From assembly GCA_963700745.1 (NCBI GenBank), contig CAVOYT010000009.1:310001-374000 (forward strand): a stretch of 64,000 nucleotides of DNA, given 5' to 3'. The first letter of the stretch is position 1. Each line of letters starts with the position of its first letter. Under the pieces are notes generated by a model. The model was not told the origin of the DNA. It saw only the letters and a program-made list of their open reading frames with translations, and searched no databases. Source of the DNA: UBA10649 sp963700745 (GTDB lineage: Bacteria; Actinomycetota; Actinomycetes; S36-B12). Positions 49,746-58,566 of this stretch are shown here, piece after piece. The translations under genes and the position numbers were made by a program.

Positions 49746-50132
49746 GTGACCCAGGATTGGGAGTTGCCGGAGGACCTGACGGCGTCGGCGTTCGCGCGTG
49801 AGCGCGTTCGCACCGCGCTCACGGACATCGGCGTCTCCGGCGAGGCCCTCGAGGAGGCCGAGCTCATCGCGTCCGAACTGGCAGCCAACGCCGTGCGGTA
49901 CGGGAGTGCGCCCTATGCCCTCCACCTCGACTCTGACCCCGAGCGCATCCGGATCTCGGTCAGCAATCACGGCAGCACGGAGGATCCACAACTCATCGAC
50001 GCCGAGATCTACTCCCACCACGGCCGCGGCCTGGCGATCATCGAAGCCCTCGCCGACAACCTGGGCTGGGCCCGTGACGGGGACCGGCTCGACGTCTGGG
50101 CGGACCTGCAGATCGCCAACCCAGCTGATTGA
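49746..50132 (+). CDS. RsbW-like ATP-binding regulatory protein
   Basis: 128 residues, HATPase_c fold without any His-phosphorylation domain, so anti-sigma or regulatory kinase type. N-box EEAELIASELAANAVRYG, then ISVSNHGSTEDP in place of the normal DxGxG G1 box, then G2-like SHHGRGLAIIEALADNLGW. Such proteins act in partner-switching with sigma factors or STAS proteins, but no partner gene is adjacent. Start GTG 49746. Confidence 0.75.
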   Translation: MTQDWELPEDLTASAFARERVRTALTDIGVSGEALEEAELIASELAANAVRYGSAPYALHLDSDPERIRISVSNHGSTEDPQLIDAEIYSHHGRGLAIIEALADNLGWARDGDRLDVWADLQIANPAD

Positions 50133-50140
50133 CGGCGCAG

Positions 50141-50575
50141 TCAGGCGGATCGACCCAGCAGTCCCCACTCGGTCAGTGCCTGCACCAGGCCGTCGCTCGT
50201 GTCGAGCGTGGCGAGCTCGGCCGGCTCGAACCAGGCCGCCTCCGCGGCATCGTCGCCCGCAACCGGCTCGTCGGCCTCGACCATGAGGAGGAAGTCGCGG
50301 ATCACATACGTGCCGCCGGCGGGAGCCTCGCGGCGGACCGTCCCCACCTCGCGCACCACCCGACCCGCCAGGGCGGTCTCCTCGTGGAGCTCGCGGACCA
50401 CCGCCTGCTCGTGGCTCTCACCCGCCTCGACCCGTCCGCCCGGGATCGACCACTGCCCCATCGCCGGCTCATGGCCCCGACGCACCAGCAGGATGCGGCC
50501 GACCACGTCGAACACGACAGCACCCACGCACGGGATCTCGGGCATCGCGGCTCCGTCTGCCAGGGGAATCGTCAC
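50141..50575 (-). CDS. NUDIX hydrolase
   Basis: 144 residues. NUDIX box GGRVEAGESHEQAVVRELHEETAL matches GX5EX7REUXEEXGU except that Ala replaces the last Gly. The metal-binding Glu residues are kept. GTG 50575 overlaps the stop of the acyl-CoA dehydrogenase gene (GTGA), tying it to the acyl-CoA operon. It may hydrolyse CoA or nucleotide derivatives; the substrate cannot be read from the sequence. Confidence 0.85.
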   Translation of the reverse strand: MTIPLADGAAMPEIPCVGAVVFDVVGRILLVRRGHEPAMGQWSIPGGRVEAGESHEQAVVRELHEETALAGRVVREVGTVRREAPAGGTYVIRDFLLMVEADEPVAGDDAAEAAWFEPAELATLDTSDGLVQALTEWGLLGRSA

Positions 50576-51777
50576 CCGCGGGTCTTGTAGTCCTCGAGGA
50601 GGCGCCGGGCGATGATCATGCGCTGGATGTCCGCGGTGCCCTCGCCGATGAGCAGCATGGGGGCCTCGCGGTAGAGGCGCTCGATCTCGTACTCCTTGGA
50701 GTAGCCGTAGCCGCCGTGGATGCGGAACGAGTCCTCGACGACCTCCTTGCAGTACTCGCTGGCCAGGTACTTGGCCATGCCGGCCTCGAGGTCGTTGCGC
50801 TCGCCGGAGTCCTTCTTCCGGGCCGCCATCACCATCATCTGGTGCGCGGCCTCCACCTTGGTCGCCATGTCGGCCAGCCGGAACGACACCGCCTGGTGCT
50901 CGACGATCGGCTTGCCGAACGTGACCCGCTGCTGCGCGTACTCCACGCCGAGCTCGAACGCCCGGATGGACAGCCCGCACGCCCGGGCGGCGACGTTGAC
51001 GCGGCCGACCTCGACCCCGTCCATCATCTGGTAGAAGCCCTTGCCCGGCTCGCCGCCCAGGATGTCGGACGCCGGCAACCGCAGGTCGTCCATGACCAGC
51101 TCGGTCGTGTCGACGCCCTTGTAGCCCATCTTCTCGATCTTCCCGGGGATCGTCAGGCCCGGTCGCACCTCGCCGAAGCCGGAGGGCTTCTCGATCAGGA
51201 ACGTCGTCATCTTCTTGTAGACGCTGACGTCGTCGGCCGCCTCGCCCGGCGTCAGCACCAGCACGGCCACGAGGGTCGATGATCCGCCGTTGGTCAGCCA
51301 CATCTTCTGGCCGTTCAGCACGTACTCGTCGCCGTCGCGCACCGCCTTGCTCGTGATCGCCGCGACGTCCGACCCGCACCCCGGCTCCGACATGCTGAAC
51401 GCACCGCGCACCTCGCCGGTCGCCATCCGCGGGAGGTAGTGCTGCTTCTGCTCGTCCGTTCCGTGCTGCATCAGCATGTACGCGACGATGAAGTGCGTGT
51501 TGATCACGCCCGACACGCTCATCCAGCCGCGCGCGATCTCCTCGACCACCAGGGCGTAGGTCAGCAGCGACTCCCCCAGCCCGCCGTACTCCTCCGGGAT
51601 CATCAGCCCGAAGACGCCCATCTCCTTGAGCTGGTCGACGATCGCCTGCGGGTACTCGTCGGCATGCTCGAGGTCATTGGCGACCGGGATGATCTCGTTG
51701 TCCACGAAATCACGAACGGCCTCCAGGATGTCGCGCTGGTCCTCGGTCAGTCCCTCGGTCTGGGCAAGGCGTGCCAT
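50572..51777 (-). CDS. Acyl-CoA dehydrogenase, candidate methylsuccinyl-CoA dehydrogenase
   Basis: 401 residues, complete three-domain flavoenzyme. FAD and substrate loops AFSMSEPGCGSDVAAITSKA and YVLNGQKMWLTNGG; C-terminal RIHGGYGYSKEYEIERLYREAPMLLIGEGTADIQRMIIARRLL, where the Glu of EGT is the catalytic base. Lies 16 bases downstream of the malyl-CoA-lyase-like gene, which follows ethylmalonyl-CoA mutase. In that context the natural role is oxidation of methylsuccinyl-CoA to mesaconyl-CoA. Family membership is sure, the specific substrate is inferred. Confidence 0.85.
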   Translation of the reverse strand: MARLAQTEGLTEDQRDILEAVRDFVDNEIIPVANDLEHADEYPQAIVDQLKEMGVFGLMIPEEYGGLGESLLTYALVVEEIARGWMSVSGVINTHFIVAYMLMQHGTDEQKQHYLPRMATGEVRGAFSMSEPGCGSDVAAITSKAVRDGDEYVLNGQKMWLTNGGSSTLVAVLVLTPGEAADDVSVYKKMTTFLIEKPSGFGEVRPGLTIPGKIEKMGYKGVDTTELVMDDLRLPASDILGGEPGKGFYQMMDGVEVGRVNVAARACGLSIRAFELGVEYAQQRVTFGKPIVEHQAVSFRLADMATKVEAAHQMMVMAARKKDSGERNDLEAGMAKYLASEYCKEVVEDSFRIHGGYGYSKEYEIERLYREAPMLLIGEGTADIQRMIIARRLLEDYKTRG

Positions 51778-51793
51778 CAGGGTGCTCCTACTC

Positions 51794-52750
51794 CTAGGCG
51801 GTGGGCGGGGTGAACGTGGTCGTGCGCTGCATGCCGGCGGCGCGGCCCTTGGCGGACACGACGAGCGCCATCTTGCGCGAGGCCTCGTCGATCATCTCGT
51901 CGCCCAGCATGACCGCACCCTTGGCCCCGCCCGCGGCGGAGGTGTAGTAGTCGTACGCGTCCAGGATCAGCTCGGCGTGGTCGTAGTCGTCCTGCCGCGG
52001 GCTGTACACCTCGTTGGCGACGTCGATCTGCCCCGGGTGCAGCACCCACTTGCCGTCGAACCCCAGGGCCGCGCTGCGGCCGGCGACGCGCGCGTACCCG
52101 TCGAGGTCCTTGATCGCGAGGTACGGGCCGTCGATCGCCTGCTTGTCGTAGGCGCGGGCCGCCATCAGGATCCGCATGAGGATGTAGTGGTACGCATCGC
52201 CGACGTCGTAGCCCGGAGGCTGCTCGCCGACGACCAGCGACTTCATGTTGATGCTCGCCATGAAGTCGGCCGGCCCGAAGATGATCGTCTCCACCCGCGG
52301 GCTCGCCTGGGCGATCGCGTCGACGTTGATCAGGCCCATGGCGTTCTCGATCTGCGCCTCGATCCCGATCCGCCCGACCTCCAGGCCGTTGCTCTTCTCG
52401 ATCTGCGTCATCAGCAGGTCCAGCGCCACGACCTGCTCGGCGGTCTGCACCTTGGGCAGCATGATGCAGTCCAGGTTCGCGCCCGCGCCCTCGATGACCT
52501 CGACCACGTCCGCATACGTCCACTGCGTCGTCCAGTCGTTGACCCGCACCACGCGCGTCTTGCCCTCGTACCCGCCCTCGTTCAGCGCCGCCACGATGTT
52601 CTTGCGGGCATCCGGCTTCGCGATCGGCGCGACCGCGTCCTCGATGTCCATGAACACCTGATCCGCCGGCAGGCCCTTGGCCTTCTCCAGCATCTTGGGA
52701 CTGGACCCCGGAACCGCGAGGTTCGACCGACGGGCGCGTTGCTGGGACAT
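51794..52750 (-). CDS. HpcH/HpaI-CitE family lyase, candidate L-malyl-CoA/beta-methylmalyl-CoA lyase
   Basis: 318 residues, TIM barrel. N-terminal RRSNLAVPGSSPKMLEKAKGLPADQVFMDIEDAVAP is the CitE/Mcl signature with the metal-binding Asp/Glu; VRVNDWTTQWTYADVVEVI, IGIEAQIENAMGLINVDAIA and IIFGPADFMASI complete the active site. Placed 26 bases after ethylmalonyl-CoA mutase, it should split methylmalyl-CoA into glyoxylate and propionyl-CoA. MaoC-type hydratase (mch) and Ccr are not in the window. Confidence 0.85.
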   Translation of the reverse strand: MSQQRARRSNLAVPGSSPKMLEKAKGLPADQVFMDIEDAVAPIAKPDARKNIVAALNEGGYEGKTRVVRVNDWTTQWTYADVVEVIEGAGANLDCIMLPKVQTAEQVVALDLLMTQIEKSNGLEVGRIGIEAQIENAMGLINVDAIAQASPRVETIIFGPADFMASINMKSLVVGEQPPGYDVGDAYHYILMRILMAARAYDKQAIDGPYLAIKDLDGYARVAGRSAALGFDGKWVLHPGQIDVANEVYSPRQDDYDHAELILDAYDYYTSAAGGAKGAVMLGDEMIDEASRKMALVVSAKGRAAGMQRTTTFTPPTA

Positions 52751-52776
52751 GGGACTCCTGTTCGTCGACGGACGGT

Positions 52777-54756
52777 TCAGACGGGCTGCAGATTCTTGCT
52801 GGAACGGATGACGTCGAGGACCCGGCCCATGACCTGGGAGAGGTCGTAGTCCTTGGGGGTGAAGACCGCTGCGATGCCGGCCTCGGTCAGAGCGCGGGCA
52901 TCCTGCTCCGGAATGATGCCGCCGAGGATGACGGGCACATCGTCCAGGCCGGCCGCGCGGAGGCCCTCGAGGATCTCGGGGACGACCTGAAGGTGGGATC
53001 CGGAGAGGATCGACAGTCCCACGCAGTCGACGTCCTCCTGGACCGCCGCTGCCACGATCTCGTCGGGCGTCAGCCGGATGCCCTGGTAGACGACCTCGAA
53101 CCCGGCGTCGCGGGCCGCGACCGCGACCTGCTCAGCGCCGTTGGAGTGACCGTCGAGGCCCGGCTTGGCGACCAGGATGCGGAGCCGGTGCCCCAGGGCG
53201 TCGCCGGTCGCGCGCACAGCATCGCGGAGCTCCGCGAAGCCCGCGCGTTCCCCCGCACCGACCGAGCCGCTGACCCCCGTCGGCGCGCGGAACTCGCCGA
53301 ACACGCCGCGCAGGGCGCCGGCCCATTCGCCGGTGGTCACGCCGGCACGGGCGCAGTCCAGTGACGCGTCCATGAGGTTCACCCCGGAGGCGGCGTCGGC
53401 CGTCAGCCGGAGCAGCGCCGCGTCGACGGCGACCGGATCCCGCAGCGTGCGCCACTCGTCGAGTGCCAGGACCGCGCGTTCCTCCACTGCCGGATCCACC
53501 CGCAGGATCGCCGTGTCGAGATTCTCCGTCAGGGGGCTGGGCTCGGTCGTGGTGAACGCATTGACGCCGACGATGACCTCCGCACCGGACTCCACCCGAC
53601 GCCGGCGATCGGCGTGGGATGCCACCAGCGCGCTCTTCAGGTACCCGGACTCGACGGCCGCGACCGCGCCACCGAGCTCCTCGATGCGGTCCATCTCCTC
53701 GCGGGCCGCCGCGACGATGTCGGCCACCTTCGCCTCGACCACGTGCGAGCCGTCGAAGATGTCCTCGTACTCCAGCAGGTCGGTCTCCAGCGCCAGGACC
53801 TGCTGCATCCGCAGGCTCCACTGCTGGTCCCACGGTCGCGGCAGGCCCAGCGCCTCGTTCCAGGCGGGCAGCTGCACCGCGCGGGCCCGTGCGCCCTTCG
53901 ACAGCGTCACGCCCAGCATCTCGAGCACGATCCGCTGGATGTTGTTCTCCGGCTGCGCCTCCGTCAGCCCCAGCGAGTTGACCTGAACGCCGTACCGGAA
54001 CCGTCGCGCCTTCTCGTCGGTGACGCCGTACCGGTCGCGGGTGATCTCGTCCCACAGTTGGACGAACGCCCGCATCTTGCACATCTCCTCGACGAAACGC
54101 ACGCCCGCATTCACGAAGAAGGAGATGCGCGCGACGACTTCGGTGAGCCTCTCGGGCGACACCTGCCCGGAGTCGCGCACCGCGTCGAGGACCGCGATCG
54201 CCGTGGACAGGGCGAACGCCACCTCCTGCACCGGCGTGGCCCCGGCCTCCTGCAGGTGGTACGAGCAGATGTTGATCGGATTCCACTTCGGCGTGTTCGC
54301 CACGCTCCACGTGATCATGTCCGTGATCAGGCGCATCGACGGCCCGGGCGGGAACACGTACGTGCCGCGGGACAGGTACTCCTTGATGATGTCGTTCTGG
54401 GTCGTACCCGCCAGGTCGTGGCGATCCGTGCCCTGCTCGTCAGCGACCGTGACATACAGCGCAAGCAGCCACATCGCCGTCGCGTTGATCGTCATCGACG
54501 TGTTCATGCGATCCAGCGGGATCCCGTCCAGCAACGCCCGCATGTCACCGAGGTTCACCACCGGGACGCCGACCTTGCCCACCTCACCGCGCGCCAGCGG
54601 GGAGTCCGGGTCGTAGCCGGTCTGCGTCGGCAGGTCGAACGCGATCGACAGCCCCGTCTGGCCCTTCTCCAGGTTCAGCCGGTACAGCTCGTTCGACTCG
54701 CGGGCCGACGAGTGACCGGCATAGGTGCGCATGACCCACGGCTTGCTGCGGCTCAT
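52777..54756 (-). CDS. Ethylmalonyl-CoA mutase (methylmalonyl-CoA mutase family, MeaA-like)
   Basis: 659 residues. The mutase barrel begins KPWVMRTYAGHSSARESNELYRLNLEKGQTGLSIAFDLPTQTGYDPD; SRGTYVFPPGPSMRLITDMITW keeps the Arg that binds a carboxylate, as expected for dicarboxylic substrates. The C-terminal B12 domain has GLDGHSNGAEQVA (about residues 533-545) and a Rossmann-like end (VPVILGGIIPEQDARALTEAG). A single chain with barrel plus B12 domain and short N-terminus matches MeaA/Ecm. ATG 54756 follows GAGGAGG; 54780 is an alternative start. It heads the operon with the lyase and dehydrogenase. Confidence 0.88.
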   Translation of the reverse strand: MSRSKPWVMRTYAGHSSARESNELYRLNLEKGQTGLSIAFDLPTQTGYDPDSPLARGEVGKVGVPVVNLGDMRALLDGIPLDRMNTSMTINATAMWLLALYVTVADEQGTDRHDLAGTTQNDIIKEYLSRGTYVFPPGPSMRLITDMITWSVANTPKWNPINICSYHLQEAGATPVQEVAFALSTAIAVLDAVRDSGQVSPERLTEVVARISFFVNAGVRFVEEMCKMRAFVQLWDEITRDRYGVTDEKARRFRYGVQVNSLGLTEAQPENNIQRIVLEMLGVTLSKGARARAVQLPAWNEALGLPRPWDQQWSLRMQQVLALETDLLEYEDIFDGSHVVEAKVADIVAAAREEMDRIEELGGAVAAVESGYLKSALVASHADRRRRVESGAEVIVGVNAFTTTEPSPLTENLDTAILRVDPAVEERAVLALDEWRTLRDPVAVDAALLRLTADAASGVNLMDASLDCARAGVTTGEWAGALRGVFGEFRAPTGVSGSVGAGERAGFAELRDAVRATGDALGHRLRILVAKPGLDGHSNGAEQVAVAARDAGFEVVYQGIRLTPDEIVAAAVQEDVDCVGLSILSGSHLQVVPEILEGLRAAGLDDVPVILGGIIPEQDARALTEAGIAAVFTPKDYDLSQVMGRVLDVIRSSKNLQPV

Positions 54757-54835
54757 CGCCCCCTGCCTCCTCACGTCCACCGCGATTCAGTCTGCCCGTT
54801 CCACGTTCTCGTTGGTCAGTTGGGAGACCGCGACC

Positions 54836-54849
54836 GTCGCCAAGGCGAC
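54836..54849. promoter_or_regulatory. Inverted repeat in mutase/crotonase divergent region
   Basis: GTCGCC-AA-GGCGAC, perfect six-base arms, in the gap 54757-54908 that must contain both promoters. It is followed by an unusually AT-rich patch (CCAACTATATGG, AAGTAAATC, 54865-54890), which probably includes the crotonase promoter. The regulator is unknown; MarR- or TetR-type are both possible. Confidence 0.3.
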
Positions 54850-54908
54850 CACATCATTGCGTACCCAACTATATGGTGTCCAAGTAAATCATCGAGAGGG
54901 GCCCGCAC

Positions 54909-55805
54909 ATGGCGCAACCACCCGCCGCACCCGAGGACTACCAGACGCTGAGGTAAGAGGTCGCGGACGGGATCCTGACCCTGTGGCTCCACCGACCGGA
55001 GCACCTGAACGCGTTCACGCTGACGATGGCCACCGAGCTCATCGATGCCTTCGAGCGCGCGAGTGCCGACGACGAGGTCGCGGCGATCGTGGTCACGGGC
55101 AGTGGACGGGCCTTCTGCGCGGGGATGGACCTGTCGTCGGAAGGCAATGCCTTCGGCCTGGACGCGTCCCTCCGGCCGACGATCGCCGACGTCACCGATC
55201 GACTCGACGACCCGGAGATCGTCAATGGCGTCCGGGACACCGGCGGACGGGTCACGCTGGCGATCTACCGCTGCACCAAGCCGGTCATCGCGGCGATCAA
55301 CGGACCGGCCGTCGGCATCGGCGCCACCATGACCCTGGCCATGGACGTTCGCATCGCCTCCGAGCGGGCCCGGATCGGGTTCGTGTTCGGCCGGCTCGGC
55401 ATCGTGCCCGAAGCCTGCTCGACATGGTTCCTGCCCCGGATCGTCGGGATCAGCCGAGCCCTGGAGCTCGTCTACACCGCGGACATCCTCGAGGCCGAGG
55501 ATGCCCTGGCCGCTGGCCTCCTCCGGGAGGTCGTCGCCCCCGAGGACCTGCTCCCCGCCGCCCGGTCCCTCGCGACGAGCTTCGTCCGCGGGAAGTCTCC
55601 GGTGGCCACGGCTCTGATGCGCCAGATGATGTACCGCAACAGCGCGCAGCCCGACCCGCTGACGGCTCATCAGGTCGAATCGCTGGCGATGTTCTACGCG
55701 AGCCAGGGCGATGGTCAGGAAGGCGTGGCCGCCTTTCGGGAGAAGCGCCCGGCCGAGTTCCGCGGGCGGGTGCCGGCGGACCTGCCACCGTTCTACCCCT
55801 GGTAG
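54909..55805 (+). CDS. Enoyl-CoA hydratase/crotonase with internal TAA at codon 16
   Basis: About 298 codons. The crotonase fold is complete: TLWLHRPEHLNAFTLTMATEL, VVTGSGRAFCAGMDLSSEG (oxyanion), KPVIAAINGPAVGIGATMTLAMDVRIASERARIGFVFGRLGIVPEACSTW. The conserved catalytic Glu region is present in RLGIVPE. From ATG 54909 the N-terminus reads MAQPPAAPEDYQTLR, then TAA (54954-54956), then EVADGILTLWLHRP in the same frame. Family members have LRYE here, so a TAC to TAA change is likely. Translation could restart at ATG 55026 but would lose the first beta strands. Confidence 0.8.
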
Positions 55806-56761
55806 CGCCGGCCAGCGGTCGCGATCGCATCGATGGTCTGCGCCACCCGCAGGCTCTCCTCGATGGGCACGACCCAGCCGTCCTCCCCGCTCGCCACGGC
55901 GCTGACGTTCTCCACCATGAGCCGGTAGGCATCGACGGCCGGGAACTCCTCCTCGTGTCCGTCCACGAGGAGGGCGCTGGGTTCGCGCCAGGAGGTGAAG
56001 GCCCTCTCCCCGAGCATCCGGGCGGCGCCCTCCGAGCCAGTCACGATCAGGCTCTGCCGTTCGGGCTGCTCGAACGAGAACAGCGCGTCGACGGTCGTGC
56101 CCGTGCCGATGCGTCCGGTCACCCGCGTGGTGCCGTCGATGCCGGTGGCGGCACGCTCCTGCTCCACGGTGAGCGGCGTGAAGACGGCGGCCGCCGAGGT
56201 GAGCGAGACCCAGGCATGGGCGGAATACCCGCCGACATCCAGCAGCGCCCCGCCACCCATGTCCGGGTTGCCCCGGTAGTTGTCGGTGACGTCGGAGGTG
56301 AAGGTGAAGGCCGAGTCGATCGACACGATCGATCCAAGGTCGCCGGCCGCCGCCAGACTCGCCAGCCGTCGAAATCGCGGATGCCACCTCACCCACGCCG
56401 CTTCCACGAGCAGGCGGTCTGCCCCGCGAGCCGCCATGGTCATCAGTCGCACCTGCCCGGCATCGAGCCCCAACGGCTTCTCGCAGAGGACGTGCTTGCC
56501 CGCCTCCAGCGCGCGGATGACCCACTGCGCGTGCTGGTGGTTGGCGAGGCAGACGTAGACGATCTCGATCTGGGGGTCATCCAGCAACTGCGCGTACGAC
56601 GAGTGCACGACGGCCGGTTCGAGGGCCGCGGATCGACCCGCATCGCGACTCGCCACCGCGTGCAGCCGCGCATTCCCGGCGCCATGGACCGCCTGCGCCA
56701 TGGCCTGCTGCGCGATCCACCCCGCACCGAGGAACCCCCAGGTGACCACGTCCCCGGGCAC
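55793..56761 (-). CDS. Gfo/Idh/MocA family oxidoreductase
   Basis: 322 residues. Rossmann start TWGFLGAGWIAQQAMAQAV, EKPLGLDAGQ (Lys-Pro of the EKP motif), GGGALLDVGGYSAHAW, the active-site GG-D-H type segment. Close to trans-1,2-dihydrobenzene-1,2-diol/dimeric dihydrodiol dehydrogenases. GTG 56761 lies six bases after the stop of the related upstream gene; GTG 56749 is an alternative. Its end overlaps the convergent crotonase by 13 bases. The substrate is unknown. Confidence 0.82.
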   Translation of the reverse strand: MPGDVVTWGFLGAGWIAQQAMAQAVHGAGNARLHAVASRDAGRSAALEPAVVHSSYAQLLDDPQIEIVYVCLANHQHAQWVIRALEAGKHVLCEKPLGLDAGQVRLMTMAARGADRLLVEAAWVRWHPRFRRLASLAAAGDLGSIVSIDSAFTFTSDVTDNYRGNPDMGGGALLDVGGYSAHAWVSLTSAAAVFTPLTVEQERAATGIDGTTRVTGRIGTGTTVDALFSFEQPERQSLIVTGSEGAARMLGERAFTSWREPSALLVDGHEEEFPAVDAYRLMVENVSAVASGEDGWVVPIEESLRVAQTIDAIATAGRRYQG

Positions 56762-56766
56762 GGCGG

Positions 56767-57795
56767 TCAGCCCCGCAGGAGGGTCGGCGTGACCGGCAGA
56801 CCGTTGCCCAGCGCGGACTCCTCGGCCGCCTGCATGACGGCGACGACGTCGCGGGACTGGGTCGCGGTGACCTCCATCGGGGTACCGTCGGCCAGGTACG
56901 AGACCACCGCCCGGTAGAAGCCGTAGGGCGCCACCGCGTGCAGGGGAACGACCTCCTTGGAGCCGTCGGGCCGGTGCAGCGTCAAGATGGCGGGCAGGTC
57001 GGCCACCGCTGGCTCGGCAGCCGAATCCCACTCGCCGACGATGGCACCGGTCGTGCCCAGCACATAGAACTTCGGCTTGCGGGCCGCCGCGAGGTCGGAG
57101 TTGATGAAGGTGGCCTGCGTGCCGTCGACGAACGTCATCGTCACCTGGGCATGGTCCGCGTTGGTGACGTGGTTCCAGCGCCGCTTGTGGTTGATGCCGT
57201 TCACGTGCGCGACGGGAGCCGGCATCACGCTGAGCACCTGGTCGAGGAAGTGACTGCCCCAGTCGAAGATCGCCCCACCGGAGACGGCGGCATCGGAGTG
57301 CCAGTACGAACAGGGCTCGGAGTAGCCGCCGACGAAGCAGTCGTACTGGAAGACCTCACCGATCTCGCCCGCCGCGATGAGGTCGGCCATGGTCACGAAG
57401 TCAGCGTCGTAGCGACGGTTCTGGTAGACGACCAGCAACAGGTCCCGGCCCTCGGCGATCCCCATGAGCTCGTCGCACTGATCGGCGGTGAGCGCCATCG
57501 GCTTCTCGAGGATCACATGGATGCCTCGCTCCATCGCCTCCTTCGCCCAGAGGTAGTGGCTGTTGGGCGGAGTGGACACGATCACGAGGTCCACGAGGCC
57601 CGAGTCGAGCATGGCGCGGGCGTCGGTGAAGGGCGCGGCATCGGGGGCAATCTCAAGCGCGGCCGCGATGCGATCGGGATTCACGTCGCAGACGGCGGCC
57701 AGGACCAGGCCGGGCGTCGCCTGGATCGCCTGGTTGTGCTCGTGCCCGATCGCTCCGTACGCGAGCAGGCCCACGCGAATGTCTGACGACGTCAC
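56767..57795 (-). CDS. Gfo/Idh/MocA family oxidoreductase
   Basis: 342 residues. NAD(P)-binding GLLAYGAIGHEHNQAI, DLVIVSTPPNSHYLWAKEAMERGIHVILEKPMAL, catalytic region GGAIFDWGSHFLDQVLSVMPAP with Asp and His. Probably NAD(P)-dependent sugar or cyclitol dehydrogenase. Five bases upstream of its relative at 55793, so the pair is probably one operon and may act as two steps on one substrate (inferred). Confidence 0.85.
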   Translation of the reverse strand: MTSSDIRVGLLAYGAIGHEHNQAIQATPGLVLAAVCDVNPDRIAAALEIAPDAAPFTDARAMLDSGLVDLVIVSTPPNSHYLWAKEAMERGIHVILEKPMALTADQCDELMGIAEGRDLLLVVYQNRRYDADFVTMADLIAAGEIGEVFQYDCFVGGYSEPCSYWHSDAAVSGGAIFDWGSHFLDQVLSVMPAPVAHVNGINHKRRWNHVTNADHAQVTMTFVDGTQATFINSDLAAARKPKFYVLGTTGAIVGEWDSAAEPAVADLPAILTLHRPDGSKEVVPLHAVAPYGFYRAVVSYLADGTPMEVTATQSRDVVAVMQAAEESALGNGLPVTPTLLRG

Positions 57796-57880
57796 TGATC
57801 GGGCTCCCTGTCGTGGCCGGTGATGACACGACCCTAGGCGACCGGGTCCTCACGGCACGAGGACCCGCACCGCTGCGACC

Positions 57881-58396
57881 TCAGTCGGCCAGCATGCGGG
57901 CCAGGGAGGCACCCCACTCCCGGGCTCGCTCGACCTCACCGTCCTCCAGCGGGCCCTTCATGTCGACGACCCGGAAGTTCTCTGCCTCCGCGAGCCGGCG
58001 GCCACCGAGGTGCTTGAGGCCCTTCTCGATGCTCGCGGATGCATGGTCGAAGGCAACGACCGCCTTGGGACGTGTTCCGCGGGTGTCGTAGGCGGCGGTC
58101 GGCAGCCCGGCCGGGAGGGTGGCGGAGTCCAGCCACTCGCGAACGCCGATCCCGTCGCTGATGACCGCACCGTCCGTCTTCGAGGCCGCATCCGCTCGGG
58201 TGCTGGGTCGCGGCAGGCTCCACGCGTGGTTGGGAGCACCGACGACGAGCAGGTCGACGTCGACCACGGTGGTGGGGGCGACCCCCACCTCCACGGCCTG
58301 CGCGGCGACTCCTTCGGCGGCGAGCCCCTCGACCACGGCGCCTGCCACCTGCGCGTTGTCCCCGAACATCGACTCATAGATCACGAGCGCCTTCAT
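57881..58396 (-). CDS. Flavodoxin-like protein
   Basis: 171 residues. MKALVIYESMFGDNAQVAGAVVEGLAAEG is the FMN phosphate loop (S/T-x-F-G), VDLLVVGAPNHAWSLPRPSTR the second FMN loop. C-terminal half shortened compared with classical flavodoxins, as in the flavodoxin-like proteins common in actinobacteria. Electron-carrier role presumed, partner unknown. Confidence 0.82.
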   Translation of the reverse strand: MKALVIYESMFGDNAQVAGAVVEGLAAEGVAAQAVEVGVAPTTVVDVDLLVVGAPNHAWSLPRPSTRADAASKTDGAVISDGIGVREWLDSATLPAGLPTAAYDTRGTRPKAVVAFDHASASIEKGLKHLGGRRLAEAENFRVVDMKGPLEDGEVERAREWGASLARMLAD

Positions 58397-58491
58397 GCCT
58401 CCACGCTAGCCACGCAGGCCCGACCGAGGCGACCGCAGGCGAATGGTCGCGGCCAGGGCGAAAGCGGGGATTCCGCTGGGCAATAAATGTT

Positions 58492-58505
58492 GATATCCTA
58501 ATATC
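58492..58505. promoter_or_regulatory. Operator-like inverted repeat upstream of IcmF gene
   Basis: GATAT-CCTA-ATATC lies 62 bases before the GTG of the icmF gene in a short AT-rich patch (CAATAAATGTTGATATCC...) that contrasts with the GC-rich surroundings. The size and symmetry suit a MarR dimer, and a MarR gene follows icmF by 33 bases. A TTGATA (58490-58495) could be the -35 element, so binding would block transcription. Confidence 0.45.
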
Positions 58506-58566
58506 TGTCATCCACAGTATTTCTCAGCGCCGGACCGGGGCGCGTCGCCGAGGACGAGGAGAGCCC

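Noticed and set aside
52245..54951. Plus-strand open frames opposite the mutase and lyase genes
   Set aside because: Same reason; the minus-strand products have complete enzyme motifs.
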